Shown here one piece after another: positions 1 to 10,230 of a stretch of DNA of 64,000 bases (its first letter is position 1; every line of letters starts with the position of its first letter). Location of the stretch: assembly GCA_020152595.1 (NCBI GenBank), contig JAIGNY010000690.1, positions 893,501-957,500 of the forward strand. Reading direction: 5' to 3'. The DNA is from Chiridota heheva (Eukaryota > Echinodermata > Holothuroidea > Apodida > Chiridotidae). The notes below the pieces were generated by a model. The model saw only the letters and a list, made by a program, of their open reading frames with translations. It made no database searches and was not told the origin of the DNA. The position numbers and the translations under genes are program-made.

Positions 1-530
1 CATCCCATGTCCCACATTACATTCCATTCCATGGCAATCCACCCTATGTCCTGCATGGCATTCCACCACGTATCCTACGTGGCATTCCACCCTGTTCCAC
101 ATGGCATCCTTCCCTATGTCTCACATGACGTCCCATAGGCTCCGTAAGAAGTCTCATCCTAGCTTTCACAGTCCCTGATTGAGCATACTATGTATGAAAG
201 TGTCAGTTCATATAATAAGTTATATGCAAATAAGTTGTTGAATAAGAAAAAAGGTGGAGTCAAATAATTATGCCTGATATAGCCCTTGGTGTATACAACA
301 TGGTAAATATTATATCATTTGTCCCTCATGGCCCCCATTTATGCCCCACATGGCATTCCTCCCTATGTTTATATGCAATCACATCCTGTCACACTCCCTG
401 ACTAAGCATGCTAAATTAATTAAAAGTTTGGTCAGGTCATACACTGTAACAACTTTATGAAAATGAGCGCAATAATAAAGGTGGAGTTTAAAAAATCATG
501 CCTGATATAATTGTTTGGTGCCCAAATATT
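1..530. repeat. Two degenerate copies of a ~228-bp unit
   Basis: A block of short CATGGCATTCCACCC-like repeats (about 1-150 and again near 320-375) is followed each time by similar sequence running CCCTGA(T/C)T(G/A)AGCAT ... GGTGGAGT ... TGCCTGATAT. The TGCCTGATAT landmark lies at 271 and 499, giving an offset of about 228 bp. The copies are quite diverged. There is no coding signal. Confidence 0.5.
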
Positions 531-840
531 ATAAAGAATTTGAAGGATTTCAAATCTCAAATGCTACAAGAGAGACTTTAGGATCTCTGAAGAATATTGG
601 AAAATCATATCATTTTACAGTTATCTTTTAAGAAAATATTAAATGTTTTGTAGACTTTTAAGGAAACTAGTCTTTAATCCTGTTTTAAATTTCTCTGTAA
701 AACTTTTACATTTTATAAGGAAATTCTTACCTTCCATAAGGATACCTAAAGAAACTTTAAGTTTTTCTGAGGAACTCTGAAGAAACTTTAATATTTTCTG
801 AGGAATTTAAAAAGCCATTTCTGAGGAAATCTCAGGACAA
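531..840. other. Gene-free, degenerate GAAACTTTAA/CTGAGGAA repeats
   Basis: AT-rich sequence with loosely repeated motifs such as GAAACTTTAA and TCTGAGGAA. Probably an old repeat. No open frame or signal is supported. Confidence 0.3.
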
Positions 841-1060
841 ATCTGTGGACGGCCGGACGGACGTAATCGCCATTACATAGGTTCGCATAATGCTAAGCAT
901 GCGAACCAAAAAGACACCTTACTACGAAAATATACCTTCTTACTATACGTTGTGACATACCTTTTTGCCCTTGAAATGTCAATTTTGCGAGAGCTTCCGG
1001 GGGCTTCGCCTCCCGGACCCCCACAGGGGCTTCGCCCCTGAACCCTATACCAGGGGCACT
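841..1060. repeat. GC-rich dispersed repeat with three hairpins
   Basis: The block contains a perfect 9-bp stem GGTTCGCAT/ATGCGAACC (880-888 and 899-907, 10-base loop), a second stem at 997-1016 (CCGGG...CCCGG around GGCTTCGCC), and a third at 1025-1039 (AGGGGC-TTC-GCCCCT). It opens with GGACGG-type repeats. Base composition is far more GC-rich than its surroundings. Looks like the end of a mobile repeat. The class cannot be assigned from sequence alone. The apparent minus-strand open frame through it (873-1118) is a by-product of this repeat. Confidence 0.5.
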
Positions 1061-1199
1061 TAAACAGGCACCTGGATCGCACGCCACCAAGTCGAGCGCA
1101 AAGGGCTCGAAGTGTCACCTCAACTACATCACTAAATATCGTGTCGGTTCAATTAAATTCTACCCCCTCCCCTTTATTATGAAAATCATGAATACGCCA

Positions 1200-1560
1200 C
1201 TGCCCCTGGTCATAGGCGGGATTTGAGGAGGACAATGGGGAACTTGTTCCGAAATTGTATCTTTTTTATGGTGATATTTTGCATTTTAGCGTGATTTTGT
1301 GATCCACTCCCCTTCCCCTTCCCCTTCCCCCTTCCACACACACACACACACTTTTGACTTTCCCCACTTACCGTCGGCAAATCATGCCCATGCCTCTCGT
1401 AGTAGACCATCTCTTCCCACCTCCTTCCCAAAATATTCTGTCATTTGCAAACTCATATTATATTAGAATTAGCAGATAAAAAATGTCGAAAAACGCCCTC
1501 TTATATAGCTTACACACAAGACTTGTTTGCTCAATATTTCATATTGCATGTTTCAGTTAA
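1200..1560. other. Gene-free stretch with CA microsatellite
   Basis: Contains CTTCCCC repeats and a short (CA)n run around 1333-1351. Nothing else supported. Confidence 0.4.
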
Positions 1561-2025
1561 AATTGACCGCGACGAATGAATTTTCTGAAAAGTGACTTCG
1601 AAGTTTAAAAGTTAATCACTTTCAAAACAATGATTTCGCGCGAACTTGAACAGGAAAGACAGCATCGTATTTAGTTGTGGGAAGATTTCGTTGTACGAAT
1701 TGTACTAGTATTAGTTACCAGAAGGAAGTTTGAACGTTAGTGGCCTACAACGTTAGGCTGAACATTTAAGAGTTTGAGCTACCTTTTCGTGCAAACCACC
1801 TGCTGCGTTAGATTGGTGGTGGGCATAGATCGAAGAACTTGTTGGCCTAACGTTAGGCCTACAATTTGGTTAAGAAAATTGTCGTGTTCGTGTGTTCAGC
1901 GAATTACGACCAGGGCCTATGCGAGAAGATAACGCTCGGCGAAATCGTGTGAACAGATAAAGGTTTCTGTTTTCTTCGCAAAATTCTTGGATTAATACTG
2001 GATTAAACTCTAAAAAGTGACTGAA
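1560..2025 (+). promoter_or_regulatory. Probable promoter / 5' leader of IQGAP exon 1a
   Basis: This stretch lies directly upstream of the exon 1a ATG, is less AT-rich and less repetitive than its surroundings, and repeats the motif AACGTTAG several times, including a perfect 16-bp palindrome GGCCTAACGTTAGGCC at 1844-1859. No TATA box is evident. The transcription start cannot be placed from sequence. An in-frame TAA at 2011 lies just upstream of the ATG. Inference: a TATA-less promoter plus 5' untranslated leader. Confidence 0.4.
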
Positions 2026-2104
2026 ATGGCTTCAGTTGGGGTGAACGGTGTGACCAATGGCTCCCAAGATGACACTGATGGGAGAGTGGTTACTGAATAT
2101 GACC
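2026..2104 (+). CDS. IQGAP: IQGAP-family scaffold protein, first coding exon (1a)
   Basis: Encodes 26 residues plus one base, starting MASVGVNGVTNGSQDD and ending ...VVTEYD. Start choice: the first ATG after an in-frame TAA at 2011, in good context (GAAATGG). The exon ends at a strong donor (GACC|GTGAGT, donor GT at 2105-2106), leaving phase 1. Joined to exon 2 (4033) it reads ...TEYDPDREDLPHRATADEMDE, matching the N-terminal layout of vertebrate IQGAPs, where a short variable leader precedes a TAEEMDE-like motif. IQGAPs are cytoplasmic scaffolds that bind actin through a calponin-homology domain, calmodulin through IQ motifs, and Cdc42/Rac1 through a catalytically inactive GAP-related domain. 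The leader itself is not conserved, so recognition rests on exons 2 and 3 and on phase. It could be replaced by exon 1b in some transcripts. Confidence 0.8.
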
Positions 2105-2844
2105 GTGAGTATTTGCAGTTCAATGTCAGTTATATATTTTTTCACTTTTAAATACGTTTGCAAAAGTTGCTGCCCTAGGTGTGAGTCACACTTGTTTATG
2201 TTATAAATCTAACAAATCTCACTCAGTCCTGTGTCAGCTTTGAAAAAGTACATTTGTGTATAACAAGTAGCCTATGCCTAACAGTATGCCACAACTTGAC
2301 CCTAAGGGCTAGAGGTTAAACCTGCCTGTCATATCTCATACATGGCAACCCAACAATTTCCTCTTTTGCGTTTAGGATTGATAACCCTGGAATATGAGAT
2401 TACAAAAAACATAGGCAGGGCTAAGTTTCAAATTACAGACAACAAATTAAAGAGAATCAAGGGAGTGTTTATGTTTGTGAGCCTTGACTTGCAAGCTGCA
2501 TGTTTATGTCACTCACTAACAAGTTAAGTTACAGTAGGGCTAGAATGGCACGTGCACCTGCGGAAAAAGTAATAAAGAAGCGTGTTAAGTGATTCCCTTT
2601 TGGCGCCTCTACATTAGAGATCTCAGATTTGAAAGTATAAGTTTGGTTGGAATGTTTGGGTTGTCATTATCATTAAATGACTTCCTTGGTAGCGGATTGT
2701 TCAGCAAACAAGTTGAACTTTAATATATTTACAGTAATTTATTTGTCTAAAATTTCACTGTGTAATTTTGGGCTGCAAATGAAGGTGGAGATTTGAACTA
2801 AAAGTCTAGTATTTAACTTCTAATTTTTGGTGCGGAATGCCAAC
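2105..2844. other. Short intron between candidate first exons
   Basis: AT-rich intronic sequence. The small open frame at 2342-2527 has no recognisable features. If exon 1b is a true first exon its promoter must lie here. I see no TATA box or clear core element. Confidence 0.35.
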
Positions 2845-3043
2845 ATGGATTTTAATGGATTAGATGATTTGGACTTTGACGATGTTTGGACTGCTGAAGC
2901 CCTTCTTAGTCCAAGGATTGATTTAGGGAATAAAGATTCCAAGGAATTTCGACGAAGAGCATTGTCACTCGCTCTTTCCTCCAGCTTAGATGGAGAGAAT
3001 AATAATAAACGCCTACCTTCTATGGAGGATACATGTTGGATTG
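2845..3043 (+). CDS. Candidate alternative first exon (1b) of the IQGAP gene
   Basis: An open frame begins after a TAA at 2821. Its first ATG (2845) has a strong context (CAACATGG) and encodes 66 residues plus one base, up to a donor at 3044 (ATTG|GTGAGA). That leaves phase 1, exactly as exon 1a does, so splicing to 4033 reads ...EDTCWI-A-DREDLPHRATADEMDE without a frame break. The peptide is non-repetitive: an acidic start with DDLDFDDVW, then a basic patch KEFRRRALSLALSSS whose RRRALS fits an RxRxxS basophilic-kinase consensus. I do not recognise a homologous leader in vertebrate IQGAPs. It might instead be a chance open frame or a cassette exon, but a real ATG, coding-like composition and a phase-matched donor together favour an alternative first exon with its own promoter in the 2105-2844 interval. 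Confidence 0.55.
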
Positions 3044-3640
3044 GTGAGAAAACAATTGTAAATGTGTATTGGGGTACTCGTGGCTTCATGTGATGCTGTT
3101 AAGGAACATTCTATGAATTTTGTATTTAGTGCAGTGTTGTGTAGAGGTCGTGGTTTAAAATCCAATCTTTCTTACACTGGTGGATATTTTAGAAGTGGCA
3201 AATGTGTTATGTAATACTACAGGTGTGTCATATAGGGTTGTTTACCCCATTCTTATGCAAAGTTAAGGTTTTGTATTGTACTTCAAATTCTGAATATGTT
3301 ATGAAAAACCTGTCCAGGCTTACTTTAAAGAACATTTTTGTCGAGTACCTGTACTATTCTGTCTGGGAAATATCATACTTTTGTAAAAATATTGAGCAAA
3401 AATGTTGCTAAATTAGGAGAGAAAAAAAAGTTACTTGAATTTGGAATGTTGCTTATTTCAGAACGGCAGGGAGAGCTAAAGGCATCTGTGAATACTTAAA
3501 TGCAGGCACAAATGCCACTCTTATTCTCGCTTATAAACACATTTTACATGTCAATGTGTTGTTGACAAATGTAGGTTTTGCCACCCTAAGTAGAAGTCCT
3601 TCTTCCCCCCCCTCAGTAAAAACTTTCTGGCACTGCCACG
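3044..3640. other. Intron between exon 1b and exon 2, no feature
   Basis: AT-rich. Short open frames only. Nothing recognisable. Confidence 0.4.
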
Positions 3641-3649
3641 GAATGAGAC

Positions 3650-3900
3650 AACCAGTGGCGGCGCCAGACACCACTAATTGGAGGGGGGGTGGGAGGGCCA
3701 TTGGCCCAAAATGTTTTGTCACGCCATTGTCATACAGAGTAAACTGATTGAATTGTGTCCTGTCCCAATATCCATAAACAGTAGGACATTGCGCAATAAC
3801 ATTTCAGTGGATCATGTACCCCCAGACAGTTTCTCCTCGGATTTGGGCGAATTAAAATCTTGATCTTGCCGAAAAGTGTGGGTCTTGTCCACCAGTGGTA
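3650..3900. mobile_element. hAT-like non-autonomous DNA transposon remnant, copy 1
   Basis: Starts with CAGTGGCGGCGCCAGA, typical of hAT-type ends, and continues with a body that is repeated at 5803-6230 (shared landmarks CCCAAAATGTTTTGT, AAACTGATT.AATTGTGTCC, TTTCAGTGGATCATGTACC, CTCGGATTTGG). No transposase. The exact right end is not clear. Confidence 0.5.
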
Positions 3901-4032
3901 TACCATATCCTTGTCCCACCCAAGGATTTTTTAGCTGACAGTGTCCCTTTCAATTTGATCTGGGATTATTTGGAGCACAACACGGTCTAAGATCATGCTA
4001 ATTAATATTTGGATATTTTTTGTTGCTTACAG

Positions 4033-4138
4033 CTGACCGTGAGGATTTACCTCATCGGGCGACCGCTGATGAGATGGACGAAGAGCGAAGAAAAAATGTT
4101 GCGTACCAATATTTGTGCCATTTAGAGGAAGCAAAGAA
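4033..4138 (+). CDS. IQGAP: IQGAP-family scaffold protein, exon 2
   Basis: An acceptor (TTGCTTACAG, AG at 4031-4032) and a consensus donor (GAA|GTAAGT at 4139) bound a 106-base exon, phase 1 in and phase 2 out. It encodes DREDLPHRATADEMDEERRK followed by NVAYQYLCHLEEAK. The TADEMDEERR-K/Q-NVAYxYLCHLEEAK signature is nearly identical to the segment just before the calponin-homology domain in human IQGAP1 (and QYLCRLEEAK in IQGAP3), recalled from knowledge of the family. The last two bases (AA) join the first base of exon 3 (A) to make Lys, giving ...HLEEAK-K-WIEAC, compared with EEAKRWMEAC in human. This exon is the anchor for the gene identification. Confidence 0.95.
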
Positions 4139-4257
4139 GTAAGTCTTGAATCATTTAAGAATCCTTTAAGATGAACAGAATCAAGAGATTGATGGAAGAA
4201 TGAGTTTTCATGTAAATTATCATTCAGTATACAGACCCTTAGTCTTTTTCAGAAGGG

Positions 4258-4360
4258 TGCTCCAACCTGGCCTATTTTTCTCCACCCTGCCCCATTTTTC
4301 TCCAACCTGCCCTATTTTTCTCCACCTTGCCCCATTTTTCTCCAACCTGCCACTATTTCC
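4258..4360. repeat. ~20-bp tandem repeat (CCCCATTTTTCTCCAACCTG)
   Basis: Four to five degenerate copies of a TTTTTCTCCAMCYTGCCCYA unit directly downstream of exon 2. Confidence 0.6.
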
Positions 4361-4633
4361 TTGATTTTCCTCCAATTAAAAGTACATTGAACACATACAT
4401 TACGTGTAGATTAATATTTATACAAGTTTCTTTCAGATTAATTTGTTGAACCCTGACACAGCCATACAAAGCATCTTGTCTAAACAAATGCACAGTACTG
4501 TACCCAAAAACTAATTCTCGTACTTGACAGTTTGCAGATATTTTTCCATCAAAGAAAACCTTGAATTGATACTTACTTTTTTCAATTAACCTAACCTTCA
4601 AGAACGAATGTAGGCATTATTTATATCTTAACG

Positions 4634-4715
4634 AATCACTAGTGTACACTTGGGTTCATACTGTGCATGTACAAATCACTAGTGTACGTACACTTGGGTT
4701 CATGCTGTGCATGTA
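4634..4715. repeat. Two-copy ~43-bp direct repeat
   Basis: AATCACTAGTGTAC...ACTTGGGTTCAT(A/G)CTGTGCATGTAC occurs twice in tandem. The second copy has a 4-base extension (GTAC). Confidence 0.7.
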
Positions 4716-4867
4716 CTACACCTTTACTGTGTTCTGCATGTATTGTATTTGTATCATTGTAAGGGGTTCAGTTGTTATCATAATTATTAGTGAAACTGGT
4801 ACAACCCTAATAATCAAGGCATAGCAACTCAAGTAACTGATAAATATATAGTTTGTAAAATCAAAAA

Positions 4868-5292
4868 CAGTAACTTTGCAATGCCTCAGTAAACTTGCAA
4901 TGCCTCAGTAACCTTGCAATGCCTCAGTAACCTTGCAATGCCTCAGTAACCTTGCAATGCCTCAGTAACATTGCAATGCCTCAGTAACCTTGCAATGCCT
5001 CAGTAACCTTGCAATGCCTCAGTAACTTTACAATGCCTCAGTAACCTTGCAATGCCTCAGTAACCTTGCAATACCTCAGTAATCTTGCTATGCCTCAGTA
5101 ACCTTGCAATGCCTCAGTAACCTTGCAATGCCTCAGTAACCTTGCAATGCCTAGTAAGCTTGCAATGCCTCAGTAACTTTGCAATGCCTCAGTAACCTTG
5201 CAATGCCTCTGTAACCTTGCAATGCCTCAGTAACCTTGCAATCCCTTAGTAACCTTGCAATGCCTCAGTAACCTTGCAATGCCTCAATAACT
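4868..5292. repeat. 19-bp minisatellite, about 22 copies
   Basis: The unit is CAGTAACCTTGCAATGCCT, largely uninterrupted and with few substitutions (for example CAGTAACTTTACAATGCCT), plus one copy shortened to CTAGTAAGC. Lies within the long intron after exon 2. Confidence 0.95.
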
Positions 5293-5800
5293 TTCTTTCA
5301 CATTGATTAAATTTTTCTGACACTGAATTTCAATTTACTATGTGTCTCTTCTGATACAGAACAATTATATAAATAATTGTAAACCAAAGTCATAGAAATG
5401 CATTAGAGGGCTTAACCAAGGAACTTTTTCAGTCAATAGCTCCATGGCTTAAAGTACAATGTAATACTTTGTATACAAGTTAGTAAGAAAAAACATTAAA
5501 CTGGTTTATAAGCAAGTTGTATTACATGTAAATCTTGTATACTGTACATACAGTAACTTGGATACACATACAGAGTACACCTGTTTGATGGCATCATTAG
5601 CTAGATATGTATCATTAAATCCTGTCAAATCAACAAACTAGTTAAACTGAACCGATAATTAAACCGATGTGTGTGTTTTTTGGTGTACAGTATATTACAC
5701 CTGAATGCTGCACAAATTGATCATGGAAGCAGCTAAGCAGAGCTCAATTCAGAACTTCATTTGAAAATTTTGAGCTCTGCTACAACTGAGAAAAAGGTTG
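5293..5800. other. Intronic, no feature seen
   Basis: AT-rich unique-looking sequence without exon, repeat or RNA signal that I can support. Confidence 0.4.
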
Positions 5801-5802
5801 GC

Positions 5803-6230
5803 TGCAGCGGTGGCTCCAGGCACCACATAACTGGGAGGGTGGGGACAATTAGCCCCAAATGTTTTGTGGGATCACGCCCTTGTCACATGAAAATAAACTG
5901 ATTTAATTGTGTCCGTGTCCTGTTATCCATTAAAAGAATTTAAAAAAAAATAAAAAGTGATTTTGCAATAACCTTTCAGTGGATCATGTACCCTCCCCCT
6001 AAACAGTTTATCCTAGGATTTGGACAAAATAAAATTTGATCTAGCCGAGAAGTGGTTTCCCCCTCCTTTTCCCTTTCCCCAGTCCCTTTATCCTCGGATT
6101 TGGACAAAATAAAATTTGATCTAGCTGAGAAGTGTTATTCCCCCAGTCCCCACTCCCCATGGCCCTGCTATTGGGGAGGGGGGGGGGGAGGCCTTCAAGC
6201 CTGGGCATAACACCATTTAACACCTAGCTG
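5803..6230. mobile_element. hAT-like non-autonomous remnant, copy 2
   Basis: Same family as 3650-3900: begins CAGCGGTGGCTCCAGGCACC and shares the internal landmarks. It carries an internal duplication of the segment around TCCTMGGATTTGGACAAAATAAAATTTGATCTAGC (near 6010-6050 and 6091-6125). No transposase. Confidence 0.5.
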
Positions 6231-7340
6231 AGAAATGGCTGAATTCAAAGTAAAACAGCTTTAAGAGTACCATAAAGATCTTGATGGCTTAAATTGACAA
6301 AATCACAACATTTGTAACATTTTGCCAAATGCACAAAAGAACTTGGAATTATGATCAGCTATCAATGGGTAATTGATAAGCGTATCTTAAAATGTAAAAA
6401 CTGTTTGAAAGTAGAATTGAATGTTTTCTTTTAGTCGGTAGTCAAACGAGAAAAGTATTCCCAGGTATCAGAATATCTTGAAGGTAACATAAATATTCTT
6501 TAGTACCTAATGTAATTAACCTATACTTTGCTGAGGCCATCAGTAAAACATTGCATGTTTGCTCTACACCTTGCTTAAAATAATTGGGGTCGGTAGGTAA
6601 TAGAGCAGGTAAGCAAACATTTTAGTCAAATTAATGCAAGAAATGTTTCGATATCAAGAAACTTTCTTAGGTTGGTAGGGCTACAGAGAACAAACTGAAG
6701 TTATGAATAGTTATAGCATTGATGTGCGTATATCTAACTGTATTCACTGTGTAATAATTCTTCAATACAGTGAAGTGGTCAAGATTTCCCAAAATGTGTA
6801 AGTCTGAAGGACAAAGATGTTATATCCTGAAATGATTCGGGAAACAATACAATACTACTTCTAAATTCAAAATAGCAAAGCAACTAACTTTCTCTTTACC
6901 ATACATGTTATACAATGAATAGTGATTATATGAAGCTCAATGATACGCTTGTTCAGTATCTAAACTGCCCATTAACAGTGGGGGTTGTTGCCTTAAAATG
7001 CCAGCACTTTTTCTTGTATGAATTTTCTGGATTAAATTACAGGGTTTAACCAGGAAATGAAACTCAATTTTACTAGCCAATAAAGCGAGTCTTGCTGTTT
7101 TTAAATATAGCATTTAAGCTCAAAGTTTAAATTGTCTTCCCTACTGGAAATGCTTGATATACACTGTACTGTATGATACTGTAGGAGTCAAAATGTTAAG
7201 CCTTGATATACACTGCACTGTACGATACTGTAGGAGTCAAAATGTTAAGCCCATCACAAACTGAACTTTTAGTAATCCTTGAAGGAAGGACTACTAACCA
7301 GGAATGGACAAATCAACATAAGATAAACTTGCCTGTCAGA
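6231..7340. other. Intronic; one two-copy 49-bp repeat
   Basis: Mostly featureless. At about 7153-7251 a 49-bp segment (CTTGATATACACTG...GTCAAAATGTTAAGC) is present twice in tandem. Confidence 0.5.
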
Positions 7341-7345
7341 CAGGG

Positions 7346-7745
7346 ATGTATGAAATTGTGATTGTCCTCACTCCCCCCAACCCCTCTGCAACAATTGCCA
7401 TTGCACCCTCACAGTTCGTCACATTCTTCTTGCTTGCCCCCTGTACAACCTTCCCAGAGCTTCCCTTGCTCCCCACAACTCAATTGCCGAGTTCTTCCAT
7501 AAAAACCCTACTTCTTTCATCATGCCTCCCTCTACAACCATATGTAGTTATCCTCTCCCACCCCCCCTCTCTCTACTTTGCTTTTTTTCTTCACCCATAC
7601 ACCTCTCTCGATCCCAGCTTTCTGACTTTTAGATTTTGTATTTCTCTCAATCTCCCCTGTTTTCTTTCCTTCCTTCCTCTGGAATGATCTAACCTCTCAG
7701 GCACAATTTGACCCGTGGTGCCGTTAAGCCGTCATTGTCCTGAAA
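7346..7745 (+). mobile_element. LINE 3'-UTR-like fragment (C/T-rich)
   Basis: A C/T-rich stretch ends in GGAATGATCTAACCTCTCAGG, then CACAATTTGACCCGTGGTGCCGTTAAGCC. The same 3' terminus occurs at 27003-27240 (followed by CAAACAAACAAAAA) and, interrupted, at 8060-8125 plus 8419-8460. The LINE at 28111-29013 ends with a related GGCACATTTAACTTTGACTGG...GGTGCTGTTAAAC. Inference: 3' tails of one RNase H-bearing non-LTR family. The 113-codon open frame (7346-7687) here has no protein family resemblance. Confidence 0.5.
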
Positions 7746-8059
7746 GTAAGTAAGGTTGCTTGTAGGATTTTGTTGTATACATGCAATGGAAATTTTCTTG
7801 AAAACTAAGTTGTCTGTCCAGGCAGGTCAAGTTTATATCAAGGTTGCCCGGAATCCGGATAAGATTTTTAGTTGTCCCAGGTAACCGGGCATTTCTTGCT
7901 ATTAACACTATGATTATTTTCTGGCCTTCAAATTATTTCAATGTACAATTTGAGAAAAGCTCTGCTCAAAATTTAGAGACTGCTTAAATTTGTATAATAT
8001 GCAACTGAGGCAAGCTCATTGAAATGCTAAACCTTATGGGGTCAATTCCTTGTGACAGG

Positions 8060-8460
8060 TATTACAAGTTTCCCCCTATTTTCTTTTCTTTCTACCTCTG
8101 AAATGATCTGACCTCTCAGGCAAAATTGGTATAGAGATATCCATATGAACAAGGTGCATGTGAAGTATAATTTGTATGCACCATCCCTGTAGAGAGTTAT
8201 ACCAATTGTTCTTTTAATATGCGACAGGTGCCACAGTGGCAATTCTCCAAACCAAATAATCGGAACATCTAGGAACAATTTAAATCCTAAACACAAGGTT
8301 TTGAAGGCTAGAATTATAAGTTAATGTACTTAATCTTTGTATATCTCCTTAAGTTTTGAATGTCATTTATTTTCCTGGTATCATATACAGTACTGCATTT
8401 TTTACAATGCATGTACAGGTGCCGTTAACCCCTTACCAAACAAACAAAACAAACAACGAT
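8060..8460 (+). mobile_element. LINE 3' tail interrupted by a ~289-bp segment
   Basis: The sequence AAATGATCTGACCTCTCAGG at 8100 and GTGCCGTTAACCCCTTACC at 8419, followed by CAAACAAACAAAACAAAC, are two halves of the LINE tail seen at 7690-7730. A 289-bp segment (8130-8418) separates them and recurs at 9284-9566, suggesting that this segment inserted into the tail, with a few bases lost at the junction. Confidence 0.5.
8130..8418. repeat. ~285-bp dispersed direct repeat, copy 1
   Basis: Begins TATAGAGATATCCATATGAAC and ends TACAATGCATGTACAG. It is near-identical to 9284-9566 apart from a few substitutions and a small deletion near the left end. Spacing between copies is 1154 bp. Confidence 0.85.
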
Positions 8461-9283
8461 TCAGAAGCAATTTCACTTCAGAATAAATTCTCTCAAATTA
8501 ATATTCCTATGCAGTACCATCATAAAGCTTTTATTTACTTAATTCAGAAGGGAAAAAGTCAGACAAATGCTACAACAGATGAGACTGAGGTGAGCAACCA
8601 TGCATGACGGGTGTTACATAAAAACAGACAGGTCTTTCAAATTTGATTAGCACATGTAAAAACTTTGTGATGTTAAAAAAGCAATTAGCAACTTTTAATC
8701 ATCAAATATAAGTTGGAACTTCCTTCTGATAATGCATTATAAAAGCTAAGGAATTCAACAATCTTAAAGAGTTTTGGCACTAAAACTATTGTTGTGGTGT
8801 TACGGTGTCTGAAATTTATACTAATCAGTTTGGATTTTTGCCCTGTTAACAAATAGAATAATCTATTTTGAATGTACTTTGATCTTTATTGCACAAAATA
8901 AGCTTTGAATTCAAGCAAAACAAAAAGAAAATGCAAAGGATCACTATTATATATTTTTTGGAGAATGATGTCACTGATGGTAACGAACACCATATTCTGG
9001 AAGGTGTCATCGTACCACACTATGGTGTTCACACACTGCACTTTCAATGATTTTAGTACCTAAAACAAGGTTTAAATGGCAGAAATGCCTATTCTGATAA
9101 ATAATGTATTTTAATTTACATCATTCTTAAAATCAAGGATGTCGTTGACCTTTTTTTGTAGTGCATAATGCATTTTTTACTTTGTATGTAACACGTGTCA
9201 CATAATTTGTGATAAGTGTTGCACATTTTGTTTTGTACCAGAGGTTTGTAATGTAGGTAATTTCACTGACAGGATAAAATTGT
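8461..9283. other. Intronic, no feature seen
   Basis: Sequence between the two ~285-bp repeat copies. AT-rich, no recognisable element. Confidence 0.35.
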
Positions 9284-9566
9284 TATAGAGATATCCATAT
9301 GAACATGGTGAAGTATAATTTGTATGCACCATCCCTGTAGAGAGTTATACCAATTGTTCTTTTAACTTGTGACGGGTGCCACAGTGGCAATTCCCCAAAC
9401 CAAATAATCGGAACATCTAGGAACAATTTAAATCCTAAACAAAAGGTTTTGAAGGCTAGAATTATAAGTTAATTTACTTAATCTTTCTATATCTCCTTAA
9501 GTTTTGAATGTCATTTATTTTCCTGGTATCATATACAGTACTGCATTTTTCACAATGCATGTACAG
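9284..9566. repeat. ~285-bp dispersed direct repeat, copy 2
   Basis: Second copy of the segment at 8130-8418, here not flanked by the LINE tail. No clear terminal inverted repeat, so its mobile class is unknown. Confidence 0.85.
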
Positions 9567-10230
9567 TAACAACCATCACTATTAGTGACCGGAGCTACAT
9601 GTCTTATTTGACCATATGTTTAGAAATAATAGAAACTTGATTCATTGGGTACAACTGATATATAGATATTAGTCTGAATGAAGAGGATTTGAAACATATG
9701 TTTTATATTTCATCGCTATATAGATAGAGTTATTGAAACTTTTCTGAAAAAGTGTGATGAGTGTTACATGTACATTGACAATTTCTCAAATGTTGCTTAA
9801 AAAAATCAAGTCATTGAGTCTACTAACTGCATAAATATCTATATTATATGCATGCATCAGGAAAAGCAAGTACATACATGTACCTTAACCACTAAAACAC
9901 ATTAAATCTAAAAAGTTAGTGCACTATGAAAAATTATTGGTGAATTTTGGCAAAAAATGAGCTAAAAAATTACCATTTGTATTGCATATTGCATTTGTAT
10001 TTGCAAAAATACTTGAAAATTTTTGAAAATTTTCTTTGATCATGAAAATTCACATATATTAGTGGATACTAAAAGCAAGTAATCTGCTCCATCAAATTAT
10101 TTTTAATTTCATGCTTCGTGTCCTTATTTCTGTGGAATTGACCATAGGTCATTTAAATTTTTTTTTAGTATTAAAGTAATAAAGGTTTCAGGGATAAACA
10201 AGCTAATTGGGAAGCAAAACAATTTTGTGA
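9567..10230. other. Intronic, no feature seen
   Basis: AT-rich, no exon or repeat structure that I can support. Confidence 0.35.

Noticed and set aside
873-1118. Minus-strand 81-codon frame (GVQGRSPCGGPGGEAPG-like)
   Set aside because: Produced by the GC-rich hairpin repeat; such peptides recur as spurious predictions from this kind of repeat.
2820-3089. Antisense 89-codon frame opposite candidate exon 1b
   Set aside because: Shadow of the sense frame; no start context or splice support, while the sense frame has a phase-matched donor.
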